From assembly GCA_027357125.1 (NCBI GenBank), contig DAHVVW010000124.1, positions 1 through 6,627 of the forward strand: a DNA stretch of 6,627 nucleotides, in the 5' to 3' direction. The notes below the pieces were generated by a model. The model did not search any database and had not been told where the DNA came from. It was given only the letters and a program-made list of their open reading frames with translations. The DNA comes from Clostridiales bacterium. GTDB lineage: Bacteria > Bacillota > Desulfitobacteriia > Desulfitobacteriales > Desulfitobacteriaceae. Both the position numbers and the translations under genes were made by a program. Positions 1 to 6,415 of the stretch are shown here, in pieces (positions within the stretch are counted from its first letter, which is position 1; every line of letters starts with the position of its first letter).

Positions 1-1
1 C

Positions 2-442
2 GGATCGAACACCTCGGCATCATTGAATAATGTGATTAACAGTGCAAATTATACTAACCCTTCCGGCGCAGTCTTGCCGCAAATGTCCAGTAAAAACCTG
101 GAAGTCGAAGTCACCCGGATGATTCACCAAATGGGAGTGCCTGCCCATGTCAAAGGTTATCAATATTTGCGTGATGCGATTGTAAGTGTGGTGCAAGAAG
201 TTTCTTTGTTGGGAGCGGTTACGAAGGAACTCTATCCGATGATTGCTGCCAAGTATCAGACCACACCCAGCCGCGTGGAAAGAGCAATCAGACATGCGAT
301 TGAACTGGCTTGGGATCGGGGCAATGTTGAGTTTATGAACAGGTTTTTCGGATACACCATTAATGTCGATCGCGGGAAGCCTACTAATTCAGAGTTTATC
401 GCGATGGTTGCGGATAAGCTTAGGATGTCAAAAATGTTCTGA
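2..442 (+). CDS. spo0A: Spo0A, sporulation master response regulator (C-terminal part; 5' end outside window)
   Basis: The reading frame is open from the window edge, so the first 146 visible codons are the end of a longer gene; the TTG at 23 is not the true start. The visible part is the sigma-A-activating, DNA-binding effector domain of Spo0A. After a short polar linker come the conserved block [13 protein letters not shown] (visible residues 45-57), the recognition-helix segment [15 protein letters not shown] (90-104), and the near-invariant [16 protein letters not shown] near the end. These match the Bacillus Spo0A C-terminal domain as I know it. The missing part should be the phospho-acceptor receiver domain. 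Spo0A~P binds 0A boxes and switches on the sporulation programme in the cytosol. The gene ends in TGA and is followed 38 bases later by an intrinsic terminator, so it appears to close its own transcription unit. Identification is very secure. Confidence 0.97.
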   Translation, partial: GSNTSASLNNVINSANYTNPSGAVLPQMSSKNLEVEVTRMIHQMGVPAHVKGYQYLRDAIVSVVQEVSLLGAVTKELYPMIAAKYQTTPSRVERAIRHAIELAWDRGNVEFMNRFFGYTINVDRGKPTNSEFIAMVADKLRMSKMF

Positions 443-480
443 TGCAATTTGGAATACTAAAAAAGACATACTTTTGAATG

Positions 481-511
481 CAGCCGCTTATATAATAGCG
501 GCTGTTGTTTT
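481..511 (+). terminator. Intrinsic terminator after spo0A
   Basis: A perfect 8-bp GC-rich stem, CAGCCGCT (481-488) with AGCGGCTG (497-504), encloses an 8-base loop. It is followed by TTGTTTT (505-511). Its place 38 bases after the Spo0A stop and 40 bases before hydF suits a rho-independent terminator that separates spo0A from the hyd genes. Confidence 0.85.
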
Positions 512-551
512 GAGATTGCTGAATTGTTATCGAAAAAAAGGATGATTTCTG

Positions 552-1817
552 ATGCAAGACACTCCCCGCGCCAACAGGCTCCATATTGCGATCTTTGGAG
601 TACGTAATGCCGGTAAATCCTCGTTAATCAATGCGCTGACGAATCAGGATATTGCGCTTGTTTCAGATACACCGGGAACAACGACAGATCCGGTGTTCAA
701 GGCGATGGAGATTCTTCCGCTTGGCCCGGTAATGCTTATTGATACAGCTGGGATAGATGATGAGGGGTCGCTGGGTGAACTGCGTACAGCTCGGACCTGG
801 AAGGTGCTTGATCAGGCAGACTTAGTGTTATTGGTTATGGATAATGCTCACCTGGATAGTGGCTATGAGCAGGAAGTCTTACAACGCTGCCGTGAACGTA
901 ACATTCCGGTCGTCGGGGTTCTAAACAAAGTTGATTTATTAATTAAGGACATTGAGAAGGAACTGCAAACCCTGGGCGCAGCTTTGGATATTCCGCTGGC
1001 AGCAGTCAGCACGGTTAGAAAAGAGGGACTGGAAGACCTTATCCAGCTAGTGATCGCCCATGCTCCTCAAGATTGGGCTGAACCCGCACTGGCAGGGGAT
1101 TTGGTGCGTAAGGGAGATTTGGTGGTGCTGGTTACCCCGATTGATGCATCCGCGCCCAAAGGACGGCTTATCCTCCCTCAAGTACAGACTATCCGGGATT
1201 TGCTCGACCACGACAACTGGATTGTCGTAGTAAAAGAGACTGAATTAGAGGAGCTTCTGGCTAAGGTCACGCCTAAGCCGAGATTGGTGATAACCGATTC
1301 CCAGGTATTTTCCCTGGTTAACCGCCTTACTCCGCTGGAGATCACACTTACTTCTTTTTCCATATTGTTCGCGCGCTCTAAAGGTAATTTAGCAACTTTG
1401 GTACGGGGAGCGTTAGCTATAGCTGACCTGCGTCCGGGAGATAAGGTCTTGATTGCGGAAGGGTGTACCCACCACCGTACTGATGACGATATTGGCAAGG
1501 TCAAAATTCCGCGCTGGCTTCAGGAAAGAGTGGGTGGAGCGCTTGATTTTACATGGGCCAGCGGTTCAAGCCTGCCGCCTGAGCTGGAATCTTTTAGGCT
1601 AATCGTGCACTGCGGTGCTTGCATGCTTAACAGGCGGGAAATGCTCTCCCGTCTGATGACGGCACAGCGGGCCGCTGTGCCGATCGTTAATTACGGAGTG
1701 TGTATTGCTTATCTTCATGGCATCCTCCCCAGGGTGTTGTCCCCATTTCCGGACGTGCTTAAGCTGCTGCCAAACAGTAGCGAGTCTCAGGAAGCAGGAA
1801 ATGAGACTTCAGTATAA
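552..1817 (+). CDS. hydF: HydF, [FeFe]-hydrogenase H-cluster maturation GTPase/scaffold
   Basis: This 421-residue protein has the normal HydF length and architecture. The N-terminal GTPase domain shows the P-loop GVRNAGKSS (16-24), the TPGTTTDPV switch segment (40-48), DTAG (64-67) and NKVD (125-128). A middle dimerisation domain follows. The C-terminal iron-sulfur domain carries the HydF signature C305-x-H307, 45 residues, then H353-C354-x-x-C357, followed by NYGVCIAYLHG and the family's LSPFPD tail. HydF holds the 2Fe precursor made with HydE and HydG and transfers it to apo-HydA in the cytosol. The ATG start is supported by AAGGA (538-542) at a 9-base spacing. hydG follows after 59 bases with no obvious terminator between, so the two are probably cotranscribed. 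No key residue is missing. The family call is secure. Confidence 0.96.
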   Translation: MQDTPRANRLHIAIFGVRNAGKSSLINALTNQDIALVSDTPGTTTDPVFKAMEILPLGPVMLIDTAGIDDEGSLGELRTARTWKVLDQADLVLLVMDNAHLDSGYEQEVLQRCRERNIPVVGVLNKVDLLIKDIEKELQTLGAALDIPLAAVSTVRKEGLEDLIQLVIAHAPQDWAEPALAGDLVRKGDLVVLVTPIDASAPKGRLILPQVQTIRDLLDHDNWIVVVKETELEELLAKVTPKPRLVITDSQVFSLVNRLTPLEITLTSFSILFARSKGNLATLVRGALAIADLRPGDKVLIAEGCTHHRTDDDIGKVKIPRWLQERVGGALDFTWASGSSLPPELESFRLIVHCGACMLNRREMLSRLMTAQRAAVPIVNYGVCIAYLHGILPRVLSPFPDVLKLLPNSSESQEAGNETSV

Positions 1818-1860
1818 ATCAGCTTAGAGCATGTCACACGGTATGTTCACAATTATAGTT

Positions 1861-1865
1861 AGGAG
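1861..1865 (+). promoter_or_regulatory. Ribosome binding site that decides the hydG GTG start
   Basis: AGGAG lies 11 bases before the GTG at 1877. A closer ATG at 1869 is in another frame (it would read Met-Asn-Gln-Cys) and cannot start HydG. The GTG is therefore the best-supported start, although the spacing is slightly long. Confidence 0.6.
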
Positions 1866-1876
1866 ACGATGAATCA

Positions 1877-3280
1877 GTGCCAAGAGAACAAGCAGAGTTC
1901 ATTAATGATTCCGAGATCCTGGAGATTCTCGGTAAAGCCCGCACGGCAAGTAAGGTGGAAGCTGAAAAGATTCTGGACAAGGCCGAACAAGGAAACGGTC
2001 TCAGTGCCCGGGAGGCGGCTGTGCTTTTAGAATTAAGTGATCCGGAATTACTGGCACGCCTATATAAGTTGGCCGCCGCCATCAAAGAGAAAATATACGG
2101 AAAAAGAGTGGTTCTGTTTGCCCCTCTATATATCAGTAATTATTGTGTCAACAATTGTCATTATTGTGGCTACCGCCATCAAAACGAGCTTGAACGCCGC
2201 CGCTTGAGCATGGAAGAATTGTCAGCTGAGGTTAAGATTTTAGAAGGATTGGGGCACAAACGCCTGGCCCTGGAATGTGGGGAAGACCCAGAGCATACCC
2301 CAATTGACTATGTACTGGAAGCGCTCCGGACCATTTATGCCGTGAAAGCGCAAAATGGCAGCATCCGTCGAGTGAATGTGAATATCGCCGCGACCACGGT
2401 TGAGGAGTATAGGCTCTTGAAAGAGGCGGGAATCGGCACCTATATCTTGTTCCAAGAGACTTATCACCGCGATACTTACTATAAAGTCCATCCCTCCGGC
2501 CCCAAACACGATTATGACTGGCACACCACGGCTATGGATAGGGCAATGGCGGGCGGAATAGATGATGTGGGGCTTGGGATTCTGTTTGGACTATATGACC
2601 ATAAATTTGAGATCGTAGCTTTGCTTAAGCATGCGGAGCATTTAGAGGAGAGGTTTGGGGTCGGTCCACACACGGTATCATTTCCTCGGCTTAAGCCGGC
2701 CCAGGGAGTTGAAATTAACCAATTCAGTTTGCTTGAGGATGAGGCTTTTCGTAAAATCATTGCTATTATTCGTCTTGCTCTGCCCTACACAGGAATAATT
2801 CTCTCTACTCGGGAAAAAGCTGAACTACGGGATGAGCTTATTCATCAGGGTGTGTCCCAGATTAGCGCTGGGTCTTGTACCGGGGTTGGAGGGTATAGTG
2901 AGGAATATGCCGATGGTTCCCCACGCAGCTCGGTCCCGCAATTCGCGGTTGAAGACCAGCGCACGCCGCAAGAGGCCTTAACGAGTATTTGCAACGCAGG
3001 GTTTATTCCGAGTTATTGTACGGCGTGTTACCGCCAGGGACGGACGGGTGACCGCTTTATGGCCTTGGCCAAAAGCGCCCAGATTCACAACGTCTGCCAG
3101 CCCAATGCTATCCTTACGTTCAAAGAGTTTCTCCTTGACTATGCCTCCCCGGAATTAAGAGAGATCGGGGAAAAAACCATTCAGGAACACTTAAAACTTA
3201 TTGCGGATTCGCGTACACGCGAGGTGACAGTTGAAAGGCTTGCACGCATCACAGCAGGAGAGCGGGACTTCTATTTTTAA
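1877..3280 (+). CDS. hydG: HydG, radical-SAM tyrosine lyase for H-cluster assembly
   Basis: This 467-residue protein starts at GTG. HydG cleaves tyrosine with S-adenosylmethionine radical chemistry to p-cresol and dehydroglycine, then to the CO and cyanide ligands, delivered as an Fe(CO)2(CN) synthon for the H-cluster. The radical-SAM cluster motif is CVNNCHYC (C90, C94, C97), the CX3CX2C form. The C-terminal auxiliary-cluster motif is C381-x-x-C384 followed by 22 residues and C407 (CTACYRQGRTGDRFM...), which is diagnostic of HydG against ThiH and HydE. Other family blocks are GHKRLALECGEDP, RRVNVNIAATTVEEY, GIGTYILFQETYH, GPKHDYDWHT and the terminal GERDFYF. Length and motif spacing are complete. 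It follows hydF in the same orientation, so they likely form one maturation operon; hydE is not in the window and must lie elsewhere if the system is functional. Confidence 0.97.
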   Translation: MPREQAEFINDSEILEILGKARTASKVEAEKILDKAEQGNGLSAREAAVLLELSDPELLARLYKLAAAIKEKIYGKRVVLFAPLYISNYCVNNCHYCGYRHQNELERRRLSMEELSAEVKILEGLGHKRLALECGEDPEHTPIDYVLEALRTIYAVKAQNGSIRRVNVNIAATTVEEYRLLKEAGIGTYILFQETYHRDTYYKVHPSGPKHDYDWHTTAMDRAMAGGIDDVGLGILFGLYDHKFEIVALLKHAEHLEERFGVGPHTVSFPRLKPAQGVEINQFSLLEDEAFRKIIAIIRLALPYTGIILSTREKAELRDELIHQGVSQISAGSCTGVGGYSEEYADGSPRSSVPQFAVEDQRTPQEALTSICNAGFIPSYCTACYRQGRTGDRFMALAKSAQIHNVCQPNAILTFKEFLLDYASPELREIGEKTIQEHLKLIADSRTREVTVERLARITAGERDFYF

Positions 3281-3300
3281 GAGGGAGAAGGAGTGTACCC

Positions 3301-3828
3301 ATGGATTTAAGCGAAAAACGCCTTGACGGGGAAGTGTTGTTTGAGGGCCGCATGCTGCGGGTGGAAAGGGACAGAGTGCAGCTGCCCAACGGGCAGGAAT
3401 CCGTGCGCGAGGTTGTACGTCACCCGGGGGCAGTCGCGATCGTGGCCTTAAAAGGGGAGGAGCTTCTGCTGGTGCGCCAGTTCCGGTATGCTCCTGGCTG
3501 CGAATTGCTAGAAGTTCCGGCCGGGAAACTCGATCCCGGAGAAGACCCGTTAGCATGCGCGGAACGGGAATTGCGGGAAGAAACGGGTTATAGGGGCACT
3601 CTGCAAAAACTCGGCAGCTTTTATATGACTCCGGGTTACACGGATGAGGTTATTCACTTCTTCTGGACCACTGAGCTCGTTTACGATCCCTTGAGTCATG
3701 ATGAAGATGAGTTCCTTGAGCTTGAAAGCATACCCTGGTCGCGGGCTGTGGCCATGGCTGCCCAGGGAGGGTTTAATGACGGCAAGACTGCGCTGGGGAT
3801 ACTCTTGGTGCAGGAGAAACTCAAGTGA
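3301..3828 (+). CDS. nudF: Nudix hydrolase, ADP-ribose pyrophosphatase type (NudF-like)
   Basis: This is a 175-residue protein with a complete Nudix box at residues 75-97: G75, E81, R89-E90-L91, E93-E94 and G96, fitting GX5EX7REUXEEXGU. The flanking VRQFRYAPGCELLEVPAG block before the box and the SFYMTPGYTDE segment after it are typical of ADP-ribose pyrophosphatases, which hydrolyse ADP-ribose to AMP and ribose 5-phosphate with Mg2+ or Mn2+ held by the box glutamates. The ATG is 7 bases after a strong AAGGAG (3288-3293). It starts 20 bases after hydG, so read-through from the hyd operon is possible. Its stop overlaps the start of the next gene by four bases, suggesting coupled translation. 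The Nudix family is certain; substrate choice is inferred from motifs and could be another nucleoside diphosphate derivative. Confidence 0.88.
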   Translation: MDLSEKRLDGEVLFEGRMLRVERDRVQLPNGQESVREVVRHPGAVAIVALKGEELLLVRQFRYAPGCELLEVPAGKLDPGEDPLACAERELREETGYRGTLQKLGSFYMTPGYTDEVIHFFWTTELVYDPLSHDEDEFLELESIPWSRAVAMAAQGGFNDGKTALGILLVQEKLK

Positions 3829-5132
3829 TTTACGCTGACTTGCACATTCATATCGGGCAGAGCCTAGACGGGCGTGCCGTTAAAATTACCGCAGCCAAAT
3901 CCCTGACTCTGCCAAATATTATCGAGACTGCCCAAGAAGTAAAAGGGCTATCCTTAATTGGAGTGATCGATGTCCAATCTCCGGGAGTGCGCAGAGACTT
4001 CCAATTCTTGCTGGCGGAAGGAATTTTGCATCCGCTCAGCGGCGGCGGGTATGCTAGCGGCAAGCTGACGATCATTCCGGGTACGGAGATTGAATTAAAG
4101 GAAGGGTCTGGAAGCGCCCACTTCCTGGCTTTTTTCCCCGCGATTGAACACCTTGAGCGCTATGCCAAAAATTTAAGCCCCTATGTCAAAAACCTGCAAC
4201 TGAGCTCGCAGAAGGCTTATCTTGCGGTGTCCGACTGGTTGGAGATTGTGCACGAAAATGCCGGGGTCTGGCTCCCGGCGCACGCTTTCACACCGCACAA
4301 AGGGATTTATGGCAATTGTTGCAGCCGTCTAGCTGAGGTTCTACCGGAAATGCCCAAGGCCCTCGAAATCGGCTTGAGTGCGGATCGGGTAATGGCTTTG
4401 TCTGTAAGCGAACTTGAAGGAGTACAGTTGTTCAGTAATTCTGATGCGCATTCTTTGCCAAATATCGCACGCGAATACAATGCCCTGAGTTTAAGGGACA
4501 ACTCGTTTGCAGGATTGCATGAACTGCTTGCGGGCGCTTCCGGCGAAATAATACACAACTATGGGCTCCCGCCTAAAATCGGCAAGTATCACCGTACCTA
4601 CTGCCTTGTGTGCGAACAAGTGGTGGAGGGAGAACCACCGCAGTTGACTTGTCCTCACTGTGGCAGCAACCATGTCGTGATGGGGGTCTTAGACCGCCTA
4701 AACGTAATCGCGGACAGGACTGCTCCAGAAGATTCACGCTATCAATACCAGGTGCCGCTGCGCCAGCTTCCTGGAATTGGGCCTAAGACTTACTCCAGAC
4801 TGCTTGCTGCGTTCGGCACTGAGATGGCTATCTTACATGACGTTGCGGAGCAAGACTTAGCTAAAGTAAGCGGGGACAAGGCAGCGCACTGGATTATGAA
4901 GGCCCGCTCCGGGCAGCTTGAATTTAGCGCCGGTGGGGGCGGGGTTTTCGGGCATATCAGACTCCCATGCCGCATAGCGGCACCACTGATGAATGAAAAT
5001 TTGGTTCATACTATTACTATGGCTGGCGAAGGTAGGTCGTACTTTCTTGGTGCCGCGAGCCCGTATATCAGACGGACCACAACGACCCGGTGCATCGCAG
5101 ATTGTTGCTCCTTCGGGAAGCACGCAGGGTAG
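3825..5132 (+). CDS. Endonuclease Q-like PHP/zinc/HhH protein, 3' end replaced by IS110 sequence
   Basis: The frame has 435 codons, but only residues 1-379 are native. The N-terminal PHP metal-dependent hydrolase domain shows DLHIH (H7, H9), E88 in IPGTEIE, H99, H153 in LPAHAFTPH and SNSDAH (D207, H209). A zinc site uses C260/C263 and C276/C279, and a helix-hairpin-helix LPGIGPKTYSRLLAAFG lies at 315-331. This is the TIGR00375/endonuclease Q architecture; characterised members nick DNA 5' of uracil, hypoxanthine, xanthine or abasic sites. The GTG start overlaps the Nudix stop (GTGA, 3825-3828), and AGGAG (3812-3816) sits 8 bases upstream. After the glycine-rich AGGGGVFGHIR the sequence enters the insertion element and adds 56 foreign residues before TAG. 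All visible catalytic and DNA-binding motifs precede the break, so activity may survive. The family is a confident call; the exact substrate is inferred. Confidence 0.88.
   Translation: MIYADLHIHIGQSLDGRAVKITAAKSLTLPNIIETAQEVKGLSLIGVIDVQSPGVRRDFQFLLAEGILHPLSGGGYASGKLTIIPGTEIELKEGSGSAHFLAFFPAIEHLERYAKNLSPYVKNLQLSSQKAYLAVSDWLEIVHENAGVWLPAHAFTPHKGIYGNCCSRLAEVLPEMPKALEIGLSADRVMALSVSELEGVQLFSNSDAHSLPNIAREYNALSLRDNSFAGLHELLAGASGEIIHNYGLPPKIGKYHRTYCLVCEQVVEGEPPQLTCPHCGSNHVVMGVLDRLNVIADRTAPEDSRYQYQVPLRQLPGIGPKTYSRLLAAFGTEMAILHDVAEQDLAKVSGDKAAHWIMKARSGQLEFSAGGGGVFGHIRLPCRIAAPLMNENLVHTITMAGEGRSYFLGAASPYIRRTTTTRCIADCCSFGKHAG
4954..4962 (+). repeat. Left target sequence, direct repeat copy 1
   Basis: ATATCAGAC spans the left insertion junction: ATATC is endonuclease Q-like coding sequence, AG is the proposed core and the rest can be element. 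The same nine bases recur at 5065-5073 inside the candidate bridge RNA. The base pair before it (C4953 against T5064) would be a U·G wobble in an RNA paired to the bottom strand, and the one before that (G4952 against G5063) also agrees. Confidence 0.6.
5065..5073 (+). repeat. Proposed left-target guide, direct repeat copy 2
   Basis: ATATCAGAC lies in the loop of a stem (5055-5063 with 5088-5098), or alternatively in a CCGT/ACGG hairpin (5061-5075). It repeats the left junction at 4954-4962, so the RNA could pair with the bottom strand of the target left half plus core. Direct-sense identity is what is expected of a left-target guide in IS110-group bridge RNAs. Confidence 0.55.
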
Positions 5133-5134
5133 AA
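5125..5134 (+). repeat. Proposed left-donor guide, direct repeat copy 1
   Basis: CAGGGTAGAA is identical to the right terminus of the element and the first flanking bases (6563-6572). In the circular donor the match covers CAGGGT, the AG core and one further A. It is placed like a left-donor guide, 5' of a small inner hairpin (5146-5173). The TAG inside it is also the stop codon of the chimeric endonuclease Q-like frame. Confidence 0.58.
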
Positions 5135-5173
5135 TAACCCTTTTTGGTTTTTGCACCAGCCTTAAAACTAACC

Positions 5174-5179
5174 AGTCTA
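5174..5179 (+). other. Proposed right-donor guide
   Basis: AGTCTA is the exact reverse complement of TAGACT, the sequence made when the right end (…GGGT), the AG core and the left end (ACTCCC…) are joined in the excised circle. It directly follows the 3' strand of the inner donor-loop stem. Six bases is short, so it gains weight only from its position opposite the left-donor guide. Confidence 0.4.
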
Positions 5180-5184
5180 AGGAG
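5179..5184 (+). promoter_or_regulatory. Transposase ribosome binding site, possibly sequestered
   Basis: AAGGAG is 10 bases before ATG 5195 and selects that codon over the upstream ATG at 5144, which has no comparable site. It is perfectly complementary to CTCCTT at 5108-5113 within the candidate bridge RNA, so the closing helix of the donor loop could mask the site. The competing UUCG hairpin (5106-5122) would release it. Confidence 0.65.
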
Positions 5185-5194
5185 AAGCATAGTT

Positions 5195-6415
5195 ATGGAA
5201 GTATTACACGAGCGTTGTTGTGGGCTGGATGTTCATAAGAAGAGCATTACAGCATGCATCATCACTCCCGAAGGAAAGGAGATTCGTACTTTTGAGACAA
5301 TGACCCGGAACCTGATGGAACTAGTGGACTGGGTCAAAAGCAACCGTTGCTCCCACGTCGCGATGGAGAGCACTGGTGATTACTGGAAACCAATCTATAA
5401 CCTCTTGGAACCTGAGGACCTCCAACCGATGGTAGTCAATGCACAGCATATCAAAGCGGTGCCTGGACGAAAAACGGATGTCAAAGACGCCGAATGGATT
5501 GCCCGTTTATTACGTTATGGCCTGGTCCAAGGAAGCTTTATTCCGAACCGGGAACAAAGAGAATTGCGGGAGGTCGTTCGCTACCGGCGAAGCATCATTG
5601 AAGAACGGACTCGGGAAGTGAATCGTCTCCAAAAGGTCTTAGAGGGAGGAAATATTAAGCTATCCTCTGTGGCTTCGAATGTTCTGGGTGTGTCAGCACG
5701 AAATATGCTAGAAGCAATAATTAAGGGTGAGAATGATACTGCGATTTTAGCGGATTTTGCTCTAAAGAAATTAAAGCGTAAAAAAGAAGAATTAAAACTC
5801 GCGCTAGAAGGACGACTAGGGGACCATCAACTACAAATGATAGAGATACAGTTAGCGCATATTGATTACCTCAATGGGGTGATTAAAGAACTAGATGAAG
5901 AAATCGAGAAACGTATGGCCCCTTTTTCTAAAGACCTGGAGTTATTAGATTCCATACCCGGTGTTGGTAAGCAAACTGCTGAACAAATCCTGGCAGAGAT
6001 CGGTGCGGACATGTCACGATTTCCTACCCCTGGCCACCTATGTTCGTGGGCCGGGATGACTCCAGGTCATGATGAAAGCGCGGGAAAGAAAAAGTCGTCA
6101 AAAACACGTAAAGGTAACAAGAAACTACGAAGTGCCTTAACTGAAGCAGCAAAAGCGGCGTCTCGTCAGAAGAACACATACCTATCCGCACAATACCATC
6201 GAATTGCTGCCCGACGAGGAAAGAATAAGGCAGCTGTAGCTGTCGGACACACTATCTTATCCCTTGTGCATATCTTGTTAACGCGAAAACAAGAATATGT
6301 AGATTTAGGATTCAATTATTTTGACGAACGCAAGAAAGAGATTGTAATTAAAAACTCGATTAAAAGACTAGAATCCTTAGGGCTTGTTGTTACGGTCCAA
6401 GAACAAACGGCATAA
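5195..6415 (+). CDS. IS110-family DEDD transposase (bridge-RNA recombinase)
   Basis: From ATG 5195 the protein has 406 residues, within the usual 300-450 range. The N-terminal RuvC-like domain has GLDVHKK (D12), AMESTGDYW (E58) and GRKTDVKDAEW (D95, D98), which together form the DEDD set. A charged, probably coiled-coil region covers about 190-245 (KKLKRKKEELK to KELDEEIEKR). The C-terminal Transposase_20 domain has a helix-hairpin-helix-like LDSIPGVGKQTAEQILAEIG (251-270), then LCSWAGMTPG and ESAGKKKSSKTRKGNKKLR. S295 in ESAGK is my best guess for the serine nucleophile of this family. The enzyme excises and inserts the element through a circular form, with DNA choice made by the bridge RNA. 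The frame is intact with no stop or shift, so the element may be active. The start follows the ribosome binding site; a start at 5144 would add 17 residues without similarity to the family. Confidence 0.93.
   Translation: MEVLHERCCGLDVHKKSITACIITPEGKEIRTFETMTRNLMELVDWVKSNRCSHVAMESTGDYWKPIYNLLEPEDLQPMVVNAQHIKAVPGRKTDVKDAEWIARLLRYGLVQGSFIPNREQRELREVVRYRRSIIEERTREVNRLQKVLEGGNIKLSSVASNVLGVSARNMLEAIIKGENDTAILADFALKKLKRKKEELKLALEGRLGDHQLQMIEIQLAHIDYLNGVIKELDEEIEKRMAPFSKDLELLDSIPGVGKQTAEQILAEIGADMSRFPTPGHLCSWAGMTPGHDESAGKKKSSKTRKGNKKLRSALTEAAKAASRQKNTYLSAQYHRIAARRGKNKAAVAVGHTILSLVHILLTRKQEYVDLGFNYFDERKKEIVIKNSIKRLESLGLVVTVQEQTA

Larger units (their letters stand above)
4977..5184 (+). ncRNA. Candidate bridge RNA of the IS110-family element (limits approximate)
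   Basis: IS110-group elements encode in their left noncoding end a bridge RNA with one loop that pairs with the target and one that pairs with the donor ends. Here several helices can form: GCGGCACCA (4977-4985) with TGGTGCCGC (5048-5056), nine pairs; an inner hairpin GAAGGTA/TACTTTC (5028-5046); a bulged stem 5055-5063 with 5088-5098; and a UUCG-capped hairpin at 5106-5122. The second stem encloses a loop with the left-target copy (5065-5072). Farther on come a copy of the element's right terminus (5125-5133), an inner stem GGTT/AACC extended by TTT/AAA (5146-5152 with 5165-5173), and AGTCTA (5174-5179), complementary to the donor junction. The order left-donor guide, hairpin, right-donor guide matches the known donor loop. 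Ends are guesses and the overlapping helices cannot all form together. Confidence 0.6.

Noticed and set aside
491..496. Perfect TATAAT as a -10 box for hydF
   Set aside because: It lies in the loop of the spo0A terminator and no acceptable -35 element is found 16-18 bases upstream (TTGAAT at 474-479 is only 11 bases away). A hydF promoter is expected in this gap, but this one is not convincing.
363..545. 60-codon frame over the end of spo0A and the terminator
   Set aside because: It overlaps the conserved Spo0A C-terminus in another frame and runs through the terminator hairpin.
1818..1876. Terminator or separate promoter between hydF and hydG
   Set aside because: No GC-rich hairpin with a T-run and no convincing -35/-10 pair is visible in the 59 bases; cotranscription is the simpler reading.
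3191..3556. 121-codon open frame on the opposite strand
   Set aside because: It is antisense to the end of hydG and the Nudix gene, both of which are clear families, and its proline/arginine-rich composition is typical of a shadow frame.
5126..5145. Intrinsic terminator: AGGGT/ACCCT stem followed by five T
   Set aside because: The stem is only five pairs and it overlaps the proposed left-donor guide, which already explains the sequence. It could still weaken transcription into the element, but I would not annotate it as a terminator.
5144..5194. Transposase start at ATG 5144
   Set aside because: It has no good ribosome binding site and adds 17 residues before the conserved N-terminus, while ATG 5195 has AAGGAG at 10 bases and gives the usual family start.
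4993..5238. Open frame of 81 codons in the left end of the element
   Set aside because: It overlaps the noncoding RNA region and the transposase start in another frame, has no clear ribosome binding site and no recognisable motif.
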